DNA of 64,000 bases from Ahrensia sp. (GCA_028817895.1 JAPPOQ010000027.1:34440-98439), one strand, 5' to 3'. Positions 49,483 to 61,022 are shown, numbered from the stretch's first letter. Numbers and translations are program-made. The notes: a model not told the origin generated them from the letters alone.

Positions 49483-50549
49483 GGCGCGTCACCCCACTCA
49501 CCCGTGATTGAAACGCCTTCACGGTCCTCAACGATCTCGCCGATTGGGAAAACCCTTTCACCCAACTTGGTCAACGCGTTGCAAATCGCTTCCGCTTGAG
49601 ACCGCTCCACGATCAGAGCCATTCCAATCCCGCAATTGAAGGTGCGCAGCATCTCGCTGGTGGCAATGTTGCCTTGCTCTATTAGCCAGTCGAACACTGC
49701 GGGCTTCTCCCAACTGGACAATTCAATTGCTGCGCCGAGGCCTGTTGGCAGAACGCGTGGAATATTCTCCAGCAATCCGCCTCCCGTGATGTGGGCGAGC
49801 GCATGGATGCCGTTGTGATCCTTCAGCGTCGCAAGCAGTGCTTGAACATAGATACGGGTGGGTGCCAACAGGGCTTCCCCTAGCGTGTTTGCCGTGTCGC
49901 CAAAGGGGCAGGGATCGGAAAGACCAAGGCCAGACCGGGCAACGATTTTGCGCACCAGAGAGAACCCGTTGGAATGCAGGCCATTTGACGCGAGACCCAG
50001 AACACGGTCGCCAGCGGAAACCTGCTTCGGCAAAAGCCCGTCGCGCTCGACCGCTCCAACGCTGAACCCCGCCAGATCATAGTCTCCCGGTGCGTACATC
50101 CCCGGCATTTCCGCCGTCTCGCCACCGATCAGTGCGCATCCGGCGATCTTGCACCCTTGCGCAATTCCCGAAATCACGTCTTCGGCGGTACCGACTTCAA
50201 GCTTGCCCGTTGAAAAATAGTCGAGAAAAAACAGAGGCTCAGCGCCTTGCACGACAAGATCGTTAACGCACATGGCGACCAGGTCGATGCCGATTGTCTC
50301 GTGGCGTCCTGCTTCGATTGCGATCTTGAGCTTGGTTCCCACACCATCATTTGCGGCCACAAGCAGCGGATCACAATAGCTCAGCGCGCCCATATCGAAT
50401 GTGCCGCCGAAGCCGCCTATCGAGCCATCCGCTCCTGGTCGAAGGGTGCGTGCAATCAACGGCTTTATTGCTGAAACCAGCGCGTTTCCAGCATCGATAT
50501 CGACACCGGACTGAGCATAGGTCAGGGGCTTGTCGTCACGCTCGGCCAT
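49479..50549 (-). CDS. purM: Phosphoribosylformylglycinamidine cyclo-ligase (AIR synthetase)
   Basis: A 356-residue PurM with [13 protein letters not shown] near the N-terminus, [21 protein letters not shown] and the glycine-rich [14 protein letters not shown]. It closes the imidazole ring to give AIR using ATP. It leads the purM-purN pair; the upstream 65 bp separate it from the secreted-protein gene on the same strand. Confidence 0.97.
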   Translation of the reverse strand: MAERDDKPLTYAQSGVDIDAGNALVSAIKPLIARTLRPGADGSIGGFGGTFDMGALSYCDPLLVAANDGVGTKLKIAIEAGRHETIGIDLVAMCVNDLVVQGAEPLFFLDYFSTGKLEVGTAEDVISGIAQGCKIAGCALIGGETAEMPGMYAPGDYDLAGFSVGAVERDGLLPKQVSAGDRVLGLASNGLHSNGFSLVRKIVARSGLGLSDPCPFGDTANTLGEALLAPTRIYVQALLATLKDHNGIHALAHITGGGLLENIPRVLPTGLGAAIELSSWEKPAVFDWLIEQGNIATSEMLRTFNCGIGMALIVERSQAEAICNALTKLGERVFPIGEIVEDREGVSITGEWGDAP

Positions 50550-50614
50550 GGCGTCCTATAGGCCGCAAGCCCGGCGAAAGCACAGCCGCTTTTTCGTTTT
50601 CGACAGCTTTCGCG

Positions 50615-51100
50615 TCAGCTCAAATCGACCCGATGGGCGAAGGTTTTTCCGTCAGATACGGTGATCTGCGTAAAGCCGGTCATCTTTATCAAGTCGAAGA
50701 AATTGACCTCCTCGGGATTTTCAAGCTGGCGAAACATCGGGGAAAGCCGTGCTTCAGCTGTCAGAGCAGCGAGCAGACCGCGCATGCGAAAAAGAGTGTC
50801 GTAGTGACCATCACCCGTGGCGACGATGATCAGCTTCTGCGATTCTGCGCCCTTGGCAAACAGGTGGTAGGTCGGAGCATAGCCTCGCTTCATCTGAATT
50901 GCGTTCAGCCCAACTGTGAAGCCGACGCGGCTGCGTTTGCTGGCTCCCTGGAGGAGCGGATAGGGGGAGAAGTAAAGTTCGCTCGTTTGCGGCTCTGGAT
51001 AGTAGATGCCGACATGGCGATCCGTGCCTTGTGCCCATGCGGCTGCGGTCATCATCGCAGCAACGACAAACCCGGCGATCTGGAAAAGGCGCAAACTCAT
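50615..51100 (-). CDS. Putative exported protein, function unknown
   Basis: A 161-residue protein with a clear signal peptide (hydrophobic A-G-F-V-V-A-A-M-M-T-A-A-A, cleavage probably after A-W-A or A-W-A-Q). The mature part contains G-I-Y-Y-P-E-P-Q-T-S-E-L-Y and a C-terminal E-E-V-N-F-F-D-L-I-K-M-T-G-F-T-Q-I-T-V-S-D-G segment, suggesting a small soluble periplasmic domain. I recognise no named family. It sits between purM and the divergent CDP-alcohol transferase gene, 194 bp away. Confidence 0.7.
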   Translation of the reverse strand: MSLRLFQIAGFVVAAMMTAAAWAQGTDRHVGIYYPEPQTSELYFSPYPLLQGASKRSRVGFTVGLNAIQMKRGYAPTYHLFAKGAESQKLIIVATGDGHYDTLFRMRGLLAALTAEARLSPMFRQLENPEEVNFFDLIKMTGFTQITVSDGKTFAHRVDLS

Positions 51101-51294
51101 CGACGCATCTCCTGCTGTTGGTTGGCCTCAGCGTCGGAAAGCGTTCCCGATATGTCAATCACATACCACTCACCTTTGTGTGTCGCTGTTCCCATCTGGA
51201 TTGCCGGGCCTGATCGCTGAAACAAGCGCTTGCGTCGTTCTCAACAAGTCGGCATTTTCAATGATCTGCGGAATAGGTCTCTTTTGAGTGCTGC

Positions 51295-51870
51295 GTGACC
51301 ATTGCCAACCTCATCACGATGCTGCGCATCCTGCTGGTGCCTGTCATCATCTGGGCGCTGTTAAGTGGTGCGACGGTGTTTGCATTTGTCGCTTTCTTGC
51401 TGGCCGGATTGTCCGACGCGGTGGATGGCACCGTCGCCCGAATGCTTGATCAGCAAACTGAACTGGGCACAGCGCTTGATCCGGTTGCGGATAAGCTGAT
51501 GCTTGTATCGGTATTCGTGCTCCTAGCCTGGCTCGACGAAATACCCCTCTGGCTTGCAATACTGGTTTTGTCGCGCGACGTTTTGATCATTGCGGGCTTC
51601 CTGCTGGCCTTTATTCTGGGCCGGGCGGTCGAGATCAGGCCCCTGATGGTGTCAAAGGCCAACACATTTGCCCAGATCGTTCTGGCGGCGTTCGTTATGG
51701 GATTGCTGGCATTTGGACTTGAAATGCCGATTGCGACCACCATTCTGGTTTACACGACCGCTGCGCTGACGGCTGCTTCCGCCATTGCCTATACGGTGCA
51801 GGGCATGCGTGATCTGTCAGCATCCGAACCGGTTGGGGAAAAACAGGTGACCCGGAGGCCAGCGGCATGA
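51295..51870 (+). CDS. CDP-alcohol phosphatidyltransferase family protein
   Basis: A 191-residue integral membrane enzyme with about five or six hydrophobic segments. The CDP-alcohol motif is intact: L-S-D-A-V-D-G-T-V-A-R...G-T-A-L-D-P-V-A-D-K at about residues 40-65, with the four conserved aspartates. The family joins a CDP-activated lipid to an alcohol such as glycerol-3-phosphate. This paralogue, linked to the AI-2E protein and hdaA, may not be the main PgsA. A GTG at 51295 is the likely start. Its stop overlaps the next gene (ATGA). Confidence 0.88.
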   Translation: MTIANLITMLRILLVPVIIWALLSGATVFAFVAFLLAGLSDAVDGTVARMLDQQTELGTALDPVADKLMLVSVFVLLAWLDEIPLWLAILVLSRDVLIIAGFLLAFILGRAVEIRPLMVSKANTFAQIVLAAFVMGLLAFGLEMPIATTILVYTTAALTAASAIAYTVQGMRDLSASEPVGEKQVTRRPAA

Positions 51871-52997
51871 GCGGAGAATCAACCCAGACGGTCCCGCCGC
51901 CTCTGTTGCCGCCAACATTGCGACGGCAAGTCTGGTTCTGGTTGATCACCTTGGCGTTCTTCGTTGTTTTTCTGTATGTCTTTCGTTCGATCCTGCTGCC
52001 TTTCATAGCCGGGATGGCATTGGCGTATCTCCTGGATCCGGTGGCCGACCGGCTGGAGCGCTGGGGAGCCAGTCGCCTTTGGGCCACCGTGATCATTCTG
52101 CTCGGCTTCATCGTTTTGCTGACTTTGGTGCTGATCATTCTGGTCCCGATCCTTTCCAATCAGCTTGCGGGGCTGATAGAGCGTATGCCGGGCTATTTCA
52201 CGACGCTGCAATCAAAGCTGGCTGACGCCGATAGCGAATGGCTTCAGCGCATCATCGGCGAAAGCGAACTGAACATTCGCGAAAATCTCAACGGTTTGTT
52301 GCAACAGGGTGCTGGCTGGGCGAGTTCTTTGCTCGGTTCCATCTGGCAATCGGGCAAAGCGCTTCTTGACGTCGTGTCCCTGTTCGTCATCACCCCAATT
52401 GTCGCCTTCTACCTGCTTCTGGATTGGGACAATATGGTCGAACGGGTGGACCATCTTCTGCCTCGCGATCACAAGACAACGCTCCGCACCATTGTCGGCG
52501 ACATTGATGCTGCAATAGCGGGCTTTGTGCGCGGGCAGGGGTCGGTCTGTCTGATTTTGGGGGCATTCTACGCCATTGGCCTGACGATGCTTGGCCTCAA
52601 TTTCGGACTGTTGATAGGCATGTTTGCTGGGCTGGTGAGTTTCATCCCCTTTGTCGGCTCTATCATCGGCCTGGTTCTTTCGGTCGGGGTCGCGCTCGTT
52701 CAATTCTGGCCCGATTTCTGGTGGGTCATGGCTGTGGCGGGTGTCTTCGCTTTCGGCCAGTTCATCGAAGGCAACGTGCTGCAGCCGAAACTGGTCGGCG
52801 GCAGTGTCGGGTTGCACCCGGTCTGGCTGATGTTTTCGCTGTCGGCATTCGGAGTGCTGCTTGGTTTCACCGGTCTGCTGATTGCGGTGCCGGTCGCCGC
52901 CGCCATTGGCGTGCTGGTGCGGTTCGCGCTCGCAACCTATCAGTCAAGCGAACTGTATCTGGGCGAGCAGGGGCATGGTGATGATGCCAAAGGTTGA
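51867..52997 (+). CDS. AI-2E family transporter (PerM-like)
   Basis: A 376-residue membrane protein. Three or four N-terminal hydrophobic segments, a middle amphipathic soluble part (residues about 100-150), and four C-terminal segments with F-I-P-F-V-G-S-I-I-G-L and F-I-E-G-N-V-L-Q-P-K-L-V-G form the UPF0118/AI-2E topology. Members export quorum signals or act as ion antiporters; the substrate here is unknown. It is coupled upstream by ATGA to the CDP-alcohol transferase and downstream to hdaA by a one-base TGATG overlap. Confidence 0.88.
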   Translation: MSGESTQTVPPPLLPPTLRRQVWFWLITLAFFVVFLYVFRSILLPFIAGMALAYLLDPVADRLERWGASRLWATVIILLGFIVLLTLVLIILVPILSNQLAGLIERMPGYFTTLQSKLADADSEWLQRIIGESELNIRENLNGLLQQGAGWASSLLGSIWQSGKALLDVVSLFVITPIVAFYLLLDWDNMVERVDHLLPRDHKTTLRTIVGDIDAAIAGFVRGQGSVCLILGAFYAIGLTMLGLNFGLLIGMFAGLVSFIPFVGSIIGLVLSVGVALVQFWPDFWWVMAVAGVFAFGQFIEGNVLQPKLVGGSVGLHPVWLMFSLSAFGVLLGFTGLLIAVPVAAAIGVLVRFALATYQSSELYLGEQGHGDDAKG

Positions 52998-53698
52998 TGG
53001 GGCGTCCGGTCATGCCGCGAACCAATAGTTCCACGCGACAATTGCCTTTGCATTTGCCTTTGGAAGCTGCATATTTGCGCGACAGTCTGGTCGTCAGCGA
53101 CGCCAATCGCAAGGCGGTCGAATTTCTGGATGACTGGCCGAACTGGCCGGGACCTGTGGCGATTTTGGCGGGGCCGGTGGGGTGCGGCAAAAGCCATCTG
53201 GCGCAGATTTGGGCGTCACGTGCCGATGCAACCATCGCCAGCTTACGATCCACCCATGCGGCTTCCACTGAGCCCGACAGACCGGTGGTGGTGGAAGACG
53301 TTGCCAGAGGAGGTTTTAGTGAAATAGCCCTGTTTCATCTCATCAATGCTGTGACTTCAGCGAAGATCCATCTCCTTTTGACGAGCCGTCGCTGGCCGGG
53401 TGACTGGGGTATCACCCTGCCAGACCTTCACTCACGGATGAAGCTGGCGACGCTGCTGGAGATGGGCGAACCCGACGATGCGTTGCTGCGGGGAGTGATG
53501 ATGAAGCTGTTCGCCGACCGGCAGTTGGCGGTTGAACCAGCTGTCATCAACTATCTGATGGTGCGCATGGAACGGTCCCTGGCGGCCGCACAAGACCTTG
53601 TCGCGGCGCTCGATGAAATATCACTGGCCGACAAACGCTCAGTCACCGTTCCGCTGGCATCTCAAGTGCTCGAACGGCTTCAAAATGGGAACGATTGA
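52997..53698 (+). CDS. hdaA: DnaA regulatory inactivator HdaA
   Basis: A 233-residue DnaA-related AAA+ protein. The N-terminal clamp-binding motif R-Q-L-P-L-H-L-P-L is followed by a Walker A G-P-V-G-C-G-K-S-H at about residue 58 and a Walker B-like V-V-V-E-D-V. It lacks the DnaA DNA-binding domain, as expected. HdaA with the DNA sliding clamp stimulates ATP hydrolysis by DnaA to prevent re-initiation. The ATG at 52997 overlaps the previous stop; the ATG at 53012 is an alternative that would start nearer the clamp motif. Confidence 0.9.
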   Translation: MGRPVMPRTNSSTRQLPLHLPLEAAYLRDSLVVSDANRKAVEFLDDWPNWPGPVAILAGPVGCGKSHLAQIWASRADATIASLRSTHAASTEPDRPVVVEDVARGGFSEIALFHLINAVTSAKIHLLLTSRRWPGDWGITLPDLHSRMKLATLLEMGEPDDALLRGVMMKLFADRQLAVEPAVINYLMVRMERSLAAAQDLVAALDEISLADKRSVTVPLASQVLERLQNGND

Positions 53699-53791
53699 TG
53701 CTGCACGATTGGCTGTGCGCGTTAACGCAGATCGAGTGCCATCCACTGCCACCTGTTGAGACAAGCAATGCGCTGTGATTGAACATCGCTC

Positions 53792-56005
53792 ATGAGCGAT
53801 TTTCCTGACAATATCGGCGAACTGCCCGCCAGATTTGTGAACCGGGAGTATTCCTGGCTCCAGTTTAATCGTCGCGTTCTCATGGAAGCTGAAAATGAAT
53901 CGCATCCTCTGCTGGAGCGACTGCGCTTTCTTTCAATTTCCGCCGACAACCTCAATGAGTTTCTCATGGTCCGCATTGCCGGACTGACGGGCCAGGTGCG
54001 TGAAGAGGTGGCTACGGTTTCCGACAATGGCCAGACGCCGGAAGAACAGCTTTCCGTCGCTTTGCGTGAAATTGAGTCTTTGCAAAGACATCAGTTGCGC
54101 GTTTTTGAAACACTTGCGGAAGCGCTGGCAGAGCAAGACATCCACATTCTGGCCGGTGAAGGTCTGACGCAATCCGAGCGAGATTGGGTTGAGAACCATT
54201 TCCTGAACGATATTTTCCCGGTTTTGACGCCGCTTTCCATCGACCCTGCTCACCCCTTTCCGTTCGTGCCCAATCTGGGACTGACAATGGTGCTGGAGCT
54301 TGCCCGCAAGGCCGATGGTCATGCCATGACGGCGCTCATTCGTCTGCCTGATGCATTGAAGCGTTACGTCGCGCTGCCGCCGGAGCGGTCCGAAGACAGC
54401 GAGGTCGCACCGGCGCCCAATCGCTTCATCTCGATCGAGGCGATTATCGCTCTTTTCACCGGACGGCTTTTTCCGGGCTATCAGACCCGCAGCAGCGGCA
54501 TGTTCCGGCTGGTGCGAGACTCCGACATCGAGGTTCAGGAAGAGGCGGAAGACCTCGTGCGGCTGTTTGAAACGGCCCTGAAGCAACGCCGTCGCGGGCA
54601 CGTTATCCGTCTTGAGTTTTCAGCCGACACTCCGGAGCGGCTGCGCGCCTTCGTGACCAAGGAACTGCATGTCGATGAAGCCGGCATAATCGTGCTTGAC
54701 GGCAAGCTGGCGTTGAATGACCTGAAAGAAATAGTGTCGGTCGGCAGTAAGGAGCTCCTCTACACGCCATACAATCCGCGTTTCCCGGAGCGTATTCGAG
54801 AGCATAATGGCGACTGTTTTGCCGCGGTGAGACAGAAAGATCTGGTCGTTCATCATCCTTATGAGAGCTTTGACGTGGTGGTGCGTTTCATCCGTCAGGC
54901 TGCAAATGATCCCGATGTTGTCGCCATCAAGCAGACCCTGTATCGCACCTCCAATGACAGCCCCATCGTTCAAGCGCTTATCGAGGCTGCCGAGAACGGC
55001 AAGTCGGTCACGGCCCTGGTGGAGTTGAAGGCACGTTTCGATGAAGCGGCCAATATTCGGTGGGCGCGAGATCTTGAACGGGCAGGCGTGCAAGTCGTGT
55101 ACGGCTTTATCGAACTGAAAACGCACGCTAAACTCTCACTTGTTGTGCGCCGCGAACAAGGCAAGCTCGTCAACTTCTGCCATATCGGGACTGGCAATTA
55201 TCACCCGACCAATGCTCGCATCTACACCGATCTGTCGTTTTTCACCGACGATCCGGTCATCGCCATGGACGTTGCGCGGGTCTTCAACTTCATCACCGGC
55301 TATGCGGAACCGCAGGATCTCGAAAAGCTGTTGGTTTCGCCGAAGATCCTGCGCAAAAGCCTTTGCAGACTGATCGATGCCGAGCGGGAGCATGCCAAGG
55401 CGGGACGACCAGCCCGCATCTGGATGAAGATGAATTCGCTTGTCGATCCGGCCATGATCGATCTGCTTTATGATGCAAGCTGCGATGGGGTGCAGATTGA
55501 CCTCGTCGTGCGCGGGATTTGTTGTCTGCGACCCGGCGTGCCCGGATTGTCCGAAAACATCAGGGTCAAATCGGTTATCGGTCGCTTTCTTGAGCATGGT
55601 CGCATCTTCTGTTTCGGCAATGGTCATGGGTTGCCCTCGAAAAAGGCGCTCGTTTATGCCGGGTCAGCTGATCTTATGCCACGCAATCTCGACAGACGGG
55701 TTGAGGTGCTGGTGCCGCTCGAAAACCCGACGGTTCACCAGCAGGTGGTTGATCAGATCATGCTTGGAAACCTCATGGACAACGCCCAGAGCTGGGAAAT
55801 ACTGCCGGATGGTCAGGCGCGCCGCATCACCCCTCAGGCGGGCGAGAATGCCTTCAGTGCGCAGGACTATTTCATGACCAATCCTAGCCTTTCTGGCCGT
55901 GGCAAATCGTTGAAAAAAGATGCGCCCAACGAAATCATGCAACCTGAGATGAGAGGCGACCGCGCTGTTGAGACCGGTACCAAAAGCGATCAGGCGCGCG
56001 CCTGA
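53792..56005 (+). CDS. ppk: Polyphosphate kinase 1
   Basis: A 737-residue PPK1 with the N-domain ([10 protein letters not shown]), head domain and two phospholipase D-like catalytic domains. The phospho-accepting histidine is in K-T-H-A-K-L near residue 444 and the second conserved histidine in L-E-H-G-R-I near residue 600. It makes polyphosphate from ATP. A 40-residue polar C-terminal tail follows the conserved core. The stop codon TGA overlaps the ppx ATG by one base, so ppk and ppx are coupled. Confidence 0.97.
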   Translation: MSDFPDNIGELPARFVNREYSWLQFNRRVLMEAENESHPLLERLRFLSISADNLNEFLMVRIAGLTGQVREEVATVSDNGQTPEEQLSVALREIESLQRHQLRVFETLAEALAEQDIHILAGEGLTQSERDWVENHFLNDIFPVLTPLSIDPAHPFPFVPNLGLTMVLELARKADGHAMTALIRLPDALKRYVALPPERSEDSEVAPAPNRFISIEAIIALFTGRLFPGYQTRSSGMFRLVRDSDIEVQEEAEDLVRLFETALKQRRRGHVIRLEFSADTPERLRAFVTKELHVDEAGIIVLDGKLALNDLKEIVSVGSKELLYTPYNPRFPERIREHNGDCFAAVRQKDLVVHHPYESFDVVVRFIRQAANDPDVVAIKQTLYRTSNDSPIVQALIEAAENGKSVTALVELKARFDEAANIRWARDLERAGVQVVYGFIELKTHAKLSLVVRREQGKLVNFCHIGTGNYHPTNARIYTDLSFFTDDPVIAMDVARVFNFITGYAEPQDLEKLLVSPKILRKSLCRLIDAEREHAKAGRPARIWMKMNSLVDPAMIDLLYDASCDGVQIDLVVRGICCLRPGVPGLSENIRVKSVIGRFLEHGRIFCFGNGHGLPSKKALVYAGSADLMPRNLDRRVEVLVPLENPTVHQQVVDQIMLGNLMDNAQSWEILPDGQARRITPQAGENAFSAQDYFMTNPSLSGRGKSLKKDAPNEIMQPEMRGDRAVETGTKSDQARA

Positions 56006-57531
56006 TGGCACGGACACTGAAATCGGTCCTGCGCGCCCAGGGACGTCTGCGCAAGCTGCATCCTGTTTCAATCATTGATATCGGTTCCAACTCCGTGCGT
56101 ATGGTTGTCTATGAGGGGCTGTCGCGATCTCCAACACCGCTTTTCAACGAAAAAATACTGTGCGGACTTGGCGCGCATATCGCCTCGACGGGTCGTCTGG
56201 ACGAAGGAGGTGTGGAGCGCGCGCTGGATGCGCTGCGCCGTTTCCGGGTGCTGTCTCAACAGGCTGGCGCCCGCGACATCTACACGCTTGCCACAGCTGC
56301 CGCGCGCGAGGCCGTAAACGGGTCGGATTTCGTAAAACGCGCGCGCAAAGTTCTCGGCAGCAAGATCCACGTGTTGACCGGCAGGGAAGAGGCGAAGTTT
56401 GCCGCTCTTGGCATCACATGCGGTTTCGTAAACCCGGTCGGCGTTTCAGGCGATATGGGCGGCGGCAGCGTCGAGTTTTCAGCCATTGACGGCACCCCAA
56501 CCGGAGAAGGCACAACTCTTCCGCTGGGCGGATTGCGCCTTCAAGACGAAAGCAGCGGTTCCTTTCGCGACGCCAAAGCAATCATCAAGCGTTCCCTGAA
56601 GGACAACGACGTGTTGCGTTCGGCCCAGGGCCAAACTTTTTACGCCGTCGGTGGCACATGGCGTGCACTCGGGCGCCTGCACATGGCACGCAGCGGATAC
56701 CCGCTCAGCGTTATGCATGATTATGCGATTTCGGTGGAGGAGGCGACCAGGCTGTGCAAGCGCTTGACGCGCGACCACGGTGCGGCTGTACGCGGGATCG
56801 AACATGTTTCGACCAATCGACGTTCTTTGTTGCCCTACGGCGCCGCGCTGCTGATTGAAATCATGAAAGTCATGAAGCCCGACCGCATCGTCTTTTCAGC
56901 ACTCGGCGTGAGAGAGGGCTATCTCTACAGCCTGCTGCCAGAGAAGGTAAAGGAGGCCGATCCGCTCCTGACCGCAGCGGAAGAGATGGCGCTTCTGCGG
57001 GCCCGTTCGCCAAAGCATGCAAGAGAGATGATCCGCTGGACCCGTCAGGCGTTTCGGGCATTTGGCGTTGACGAAACGGCGGAAGAAACGCGCTTTCGCA
57101 AAGCCGCCTGCCTGACGGCTGACATAACGTGGCGTTCGCACCCCGATTATCGCGGCAGTCAGGCGCTCAACATCATCTCCCACGCCAATTTTGTCGGCGT
57201 CAGCCATGCAGGTCGGGCCTATATGGCGCTGGCGAATTACTATCGGCACGAAGGCCTGGTCAATGATGAATTGAGCCCTGCCATTCGCGGCATAGCGTGC
57301 GAACGCATTGCCAAACGCGCCAAGCTGCTCGGCGCATTGTTTCGGGTTGGCTATCTGATGTCTGCTGCCATGCCCGGTATCTTGCCACAGCTTTCTTTTG
57401 AGGCTGAAGAAGAAGGGTTCAGCCTGCGCGTCCCCAAGCAGTTGGCAGATTTTGAAGGCGAACGCTTGTTGAGGCGCATTAGCGGTCTGTCGGATACTCT
57501 CGGTGCTTCCGTCAAACTTGCAATCAAGTAG
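56005..57531 (+). CDS. ppx: Exopolyphosphatase (Ppx/GppA family)
   Basis: A 508-residue phosphatase. It has the ASKHA-type phosphate motif I-D-I-G-S-N-S-V-R-M-V-V near residues 24-36 and G-D-M-G-G-G-S-V-E-F near residue 152. It hydrolyses polyphosphate or pppGpp and opposes PPK. It starts at the last base of ppk, and its last 8 bp overlap the 3' end of glpD on the other strand. Confidence 0.95.
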   Translation: MARTLKSVLRAQGRLRKLHPVSIIDIGSNSVRMVVYEGLSRSPTPLFNEKILCGLGAHIASTGRLDEGGVERALDALRRFRVLSQQAGARDIYTLATAAAREAVNGSDFVKRARKVLGSKIHVLTGREEAKFAALGITCGFVNPVGVSGDMGGGSVEFSAIDGTPTGEGTTLPLGGLRLQDESSGSFRDAKAIIKRSLKDNDVLRSAQGQTFYAVGGTWRALGRLHMARSGYPLSVMHDYAISVEEATRLCKRLTRDHGAAVRGIEHVSTNRRSLLPYGAALLIEIMKVMKPDRIVFSALGVREGYLYSLLPEKVKEADPLLTAAEEMALLRARSPKHAREMIRWTRQAFRAFGVDETAEETRFRKAACLTADITWRSHPDYRGSQALNIISHANFVGVSHAGRAYMALANYYRHEGLVNDELSPAIRGIACERIAKRAKLLGALFRVGYLMSAAMPGILPQLSFEAEEEGFSLRVPKQLADFEGERLLRRISGLSDTLGASVKLAIK

Positions 57532-59032
57532 AGTCAGCCTGTCCCGACGCGAGTCGGCTTTCCACGAAGGATTGGAGCGCCGCTCTTTCTGGCTTTGAGA
57601 ATAACAGACCCTGCTTTGTTCGACGCCACAATATGTCGTCGGCGCTTCGTGCCAATTCCCGCTCAATCAGATAGCGCACTTCCGCTTGCGTGAGTGAAGC
57701 ACCGAAATGGGTTCCCAAATCCTCCGTTTGGCGTGCATCGCCCAGAATATCCCGTGCTTTTGTCCCATAAAGGCGCATCAACCGATGCGCGGATTGCTCA
57801 TCGAGAAAGGGATAGTTTTCGAGAAGAGCCGCAACCTGATCAGCGAAATCGCTAACCGCAAAGTCGCCGCCGGGCAATGTCGAATTGGCGGTCCAGGGCC
57901 CACCGCGCTTGCCAAGCACGGCTTCGATTTCAGACATCATCGATTCAGCCAAACGGCGATAGGTGGTGATCTTGCCGCCAAAGATGTTGATAAGTGCCGG
58001 GTCGCCATCACGTTTCAAAACATAGTCGCGTGTCGCTTCCTGCGCTTCGGTTGCACCGTCATCATAGAGCGGGCGGACTCCGGAATAGGTCCAGACGATG
58101 TCGTCCTCGGCGACGGGCTTGCGAAAATAGGAACTGGCGACCTCGCAAAGATAGCTGATTTCTTCCGGCGAGATGGCCGCATCTCCCGGATCACCCTCAT
58201 AGTCGCGATCAGTTGTGCCAATCAGTGTGAAGTCGGTCTCATAGGGCAGGGCAAAGATCACCCGTCCGTCCGAATGCTGGAAGATGTAGGCCTGATTGCC
58301 ATCATGGATCTTGGGCACGATGATGTGGCTGCCCTGCACAAGGCGCACATTGTGGGCATCATTCTTGCCCATCGCGTTGTTCAATAGCTTGTCGACCCAC
58401 GGGCCTGCAGCGTTGACGATGAGTTTGGCCCGAACGCTGGTCCGCTGGCCGTCCCGACCTTCCATCTCAACGGTCCAGGCCCCGTCCTCGCGACGCGCGG
58501 CCACAACCTTGGTCCGGCTGCGCAGGTCGGCGCCACGATCAGCGGCGTCGCGTGCGTTCAGGACAACCAAGCGTGCATCGTTCACCCAGCAATCGGAATA
58601 TTCAAAGCCCTTGACGTAGTCGTCTTTCAGCGGCTCCCCCAGCGGATGTGTCGTCAAGTTGAGTGCCGTTGTGCCGGGCAGGAGCCTGCGAGCGCCTATA
58701 TGGTCATAAAGAAAAAGGCCCAGGCGCAGCAGCCATGCCGGACGCATGGCCTTATGGTGAGGCAGGACAAACCGTAACGGCCATATGATGTGGGGAGCGC
58801 TTGCCAGAAGCACCTCACGCTCTGAAAGCGCCTCCCGCACTAGTCGAAATTCATAATGCTCCAGATAGCGAAACCCGCCATGGATCAATTTTGACGACCA
58901 GGACGAGGTGCCGGATGCGAAGTCGTTCATTTCCGCGAGGCAAACCGAGAAGCCTCGGCCCACAGCATCGCGTGCGATACCGCAGCCATTGATGCCGCCG
59001 CCCACAATAAAGATGTCGTATTCCTTGGTCAT
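57524..59032 (-). CDS. glpD: Glycerol-3-phosphate dehydrogenase (FAD-dependent)
   Basis: A 502-residue flavoprotein. The N-terminal FAD-binding motif is [14 protein letters not shown] at about residues 9-22. [15 protein letters not shown] and Y-S-G-V-R-P-L follow, then a C-terminal helical cap domain. It oxidises glycerol-3-phosphate to dihydroxyacetone phosphate at the inner membrane and passes electrons to quinone. The ATG at 59032 overlaps the aat stop codon (ATGA). No glp transport genes or repressor are adjacent. Confidence 0.95.
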   Translation of the reverse strand: MTKEYDIFIVGGGINGCGIARDAVGRGFSVCLAEMNDFASGTSSWSSKLIHGGFRYLEHYEFRLVREALSEREVLLASAPHIIWPLRFVLPHHKAMRPAWLLRLGLFLYDHIGARRLLPGTTALNLTTHPLGEPLKDDYVKGFEYSDCWVNDARLVVLNARDAADRGADLRSRTKVVAARREDGAWTVEMEGRDGQRTSVRAKLIVNAAGPWVDKLLNNAMGKNDAHNVRLVQGSHIIVPKIHDGNQAYIFQHSDGRVIFALPYETDFTLIGTTDRDYEGDPGDAAISPEEISYLCEVASSYFRKPVAEDDIVWTYSGVRPLYDDGATEAQEATRDYVLKRDGDPALINIFGGKITTYRRLAESMMSEIEAVLGKRGGPWTANSTLPGGDFAVSDFADQVAALLENYPFLDEQSAHRLMRLYGTKARDILGDARQTEDLGTHFGASLTQAEVRYLIERELARSADDILWRRTKQGLLFSKPERAALQSFVESRLASGQADST

Positions 59033-59664
59033 TCGTCTTGAGCATCCAGTGCGAAGAAATCAGCAGATTTCGAAACGGCGCAGGCGAGGAAGTGTTCGTA
59101 TTGGTCTTTCGGGAGTGCGACAGCGCCGAAGCGAGCCAAGTGCTCTGTGAGAAACTGCGTATCAAGGAGTTCAAAACCGCCGACGCGCAGCCGTTCAACC
59201 AGATGCACAAGGGCGACCTTGGACGCGTCACTGACACGCGTGAACATGCTCTCTCCAAAGAAAGCAGCGCCCAGCCGCACGCCATAGAGGCCGCCAACCA
59301 GCTCACCGTCACGCCAGCTTTCAACGCTATGTGCATGGCCCATCTTGTAGAGCTCGCCATAGAGCGCTGCGATGCGACCGCTAATCCACGTATTGTCCCG
59401 ATCTAGCGTGTGTTCGGCGCATTTGGCCACAACCAGATCGAAAGCGGTGTCCACGCGGATTTCAAACTTGCCCTGGCGCACCGTACGCGCCAGCCGGCGG
59501 GAGATACGAAATTTCTCCAACGGCAATATGCCACGAACCTTTGGTTCCACCCAGAACAACCCGGGGTCATCCGCTGATTCAGCCATCGGAAAGATGCCGC
59601 AGGAATAAGCCTTCAGCAGCACTTCGGGCGTGATTTCCATCATGAGGTCGTCGACCCCGGACAT
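59029..59664 (-). CDS. aat: Leucyl/phenylalanyl-tRNA--protein transferase
   Basis: A 211-residue Aat. It starts [18 protein letters not shown] and has [29 protein letters not shown] and F-F-G-E-S-M-F-T. The enzyme adds Leu or Phe to N-terminal Lys or Arg to mark proteins for ClpAP. The ATG at 59664 is favoured; 59643 is possible. It follows accC by 5 bp and is coupled to glpD, completing accB-accC-aat-glpD. Confidence 0.94.
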   Translation of the reverse strand: MSGVDDLMMEITPEVLLKAYSCGIFPMAESADDPGLFWVEPKVRGILPLEKFRISRRLARTVRQGKFEIRVDTAFDLVVAKCAEHTLDRDNTWISGRIAALYGELYKMGHAHSVESWRDGELVGGLYGVRLGAAFFGESMFTRVSDASKVALVHLVERLRVGGFELLDTQFLTEHLARFGAVALPKDQYEHFLACAVSKSADFFALDAQDE

Positions 59665-59669
59665 GCGCG

Positions 59670-61013
59670 CTACTCTTTGTCGCTCAAATATTTTTCCAGC
59701 CAATGGATATCATAATTGCCGTCGATCACATCCTTATTGGTCACAAGGTCGCGGAAGAGCGGCAGAGTGGTCTCGATGCCTTCGACGACAAACTCATCCA
59801 ATGAACGGCGCAAACGCGAGAGGCACTCGACCCGGTTACGTCCAACGACGATGAGCTTGCCGATCAGGCTGTCATAGTAGGGTGGCACGCGGTAGCCTGA
59901 GAACACACCTGAATCGACGCGCACGCCCAACCCGCCGGGCGGATGATAGTGCACAATCGTTCCGGGAGATGGCACGAAAGTGCGGGCGTTTTCCGCATTG
60001 ATGCGGCATTCGATAGCGTGGCCCTGAAACTTCACATCCTGCTGTTTGAAGGACAGTCCCCCACCCGATGCAACGCGCAACTGCTCGTTGACGAGATCGA
60101 TGCGGGTGATCATTTCGGTAACAGGATGCTCGACCTGCAAACGCGTGTTCATCTCGATGAAGTAGAACTCTCCGTTCTCGTAGAGAAACTCCACGGTTCC
60201 GGCGCCGGAATAGCCAAGGTCTGCCACCGCCTTTGCACAGATCGCACCGATTTCTTCGCGCTGTTCCGCGTTGAGGGCGGGCGAATTGGCTTCTTCCAAC
60301 ACCTTCTGGTGGCGGCGTTGCAAGGAGCAGTCACGCTCACCAAGATGAACGCCCGCACCCTTTCCGTCGCCCATGATCTGGACTTCGATGTGACGAGGTT
60401 TGGCCAGATACTTTTCGACATAGACAGCATCATCGCCAAAGGCGGCACCCGCTTCGCTGCGCGTGGTTTGCAGGGCGGTGGACATTTCATCTTCGGAATT
60501 GACGACCCGCATGCCGCGTCCGCCGCCGCCCGAAGCGGCCTTGATGATGACTGGATACCCAATATCCGCCGCGACACGCTTTGCTTCTGCGTCTTCGGTT
60601 ATGGCTCCGTCGGAACCGGGTACGACCGGAATGCCAAGCCGTTCTGCCGTCTGCTTTGCGACGATTTTGTCGCCCATCACGCTGATATGTTCTGCGGAGG
60701 GGCCGATGAAGTTTATTCCGTGGGCCTCGCAGATTTCCGCAAATTTGGCGTTCTCTGACAGGAAGCCGTAGCCGGGATGGATTGCGTCGGCGCCGGTCAC
60801 CTCACAGGCGGCGATGATTTCATGAACATTGAGGTAGGAGTCACGAGACGCTGGCGGCCCGATGCAGACGCTCTGATCGGCCAGACGCACATGCATCGCG
60901 TCAGCATCAGCCGTTGAGTGCACGGCCACCGTTTCGATTCCAAGCTCCTTGCAGGCGCGCAAGATGCGCAATGCGATTTCGCCGCGATTGGCGATGAGGA
61001 CCTTGTTGAACAT
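59670..61013 (-). CDS. accC: Acetyl-CoA carboxylase biotin carboxylase subunit
   Basis: A 447-residue ATP-grasp enzyme. It has the start [11 protein letters not shown], the glycine-rich loop [22 protein letters not shown] and [14 protein letters not shown]. It carboxylates biotin on AccB using bicarbonate and ATP in the first step of fatty acid synthesis. It starts 9 bp after accB. Confidence 0.98.
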   Translation of the reverse strand: MFNKVLIANRGEIALRILRACKELGIETVAVHSTADADAMHVRLADQSVCIGPPASRDSYLNVHEIIAACEVTGADAIHPGYGFLSENAKFAEICEAHGINFIGPSAEHISVMGDKIVAKQTAERLGIPVVPGSDGAITEDAEAKRVAADIGYPVIIKAASGGGGRGMRVVNSEDEMSTALQTTRSEAGAAFGDDAVYVEKYLAKPRHIEVQIMGDGKGAGVHLGERDCSLQRRHQKVLEEANSPALNAEQREEIGAICAKAVADLGYSGAGTVEFLYENGEFYFIEMNTRLQVEHPVTEMITRIDLVNEQLRVASGGGLSFKQQDVKFQGHAIECRINAENARTFVPSPGTIVHYHPPGGLGVRVDSGVFSGYRVPPYYDSLIGKLIVVGRNRVECLSRLRRSLDEFVVEGIETTLPLFRDLVTNKDVIDGNYDIHWLEKYLSDKE

Positions 61014-61022
61014 CGCCGAGGC

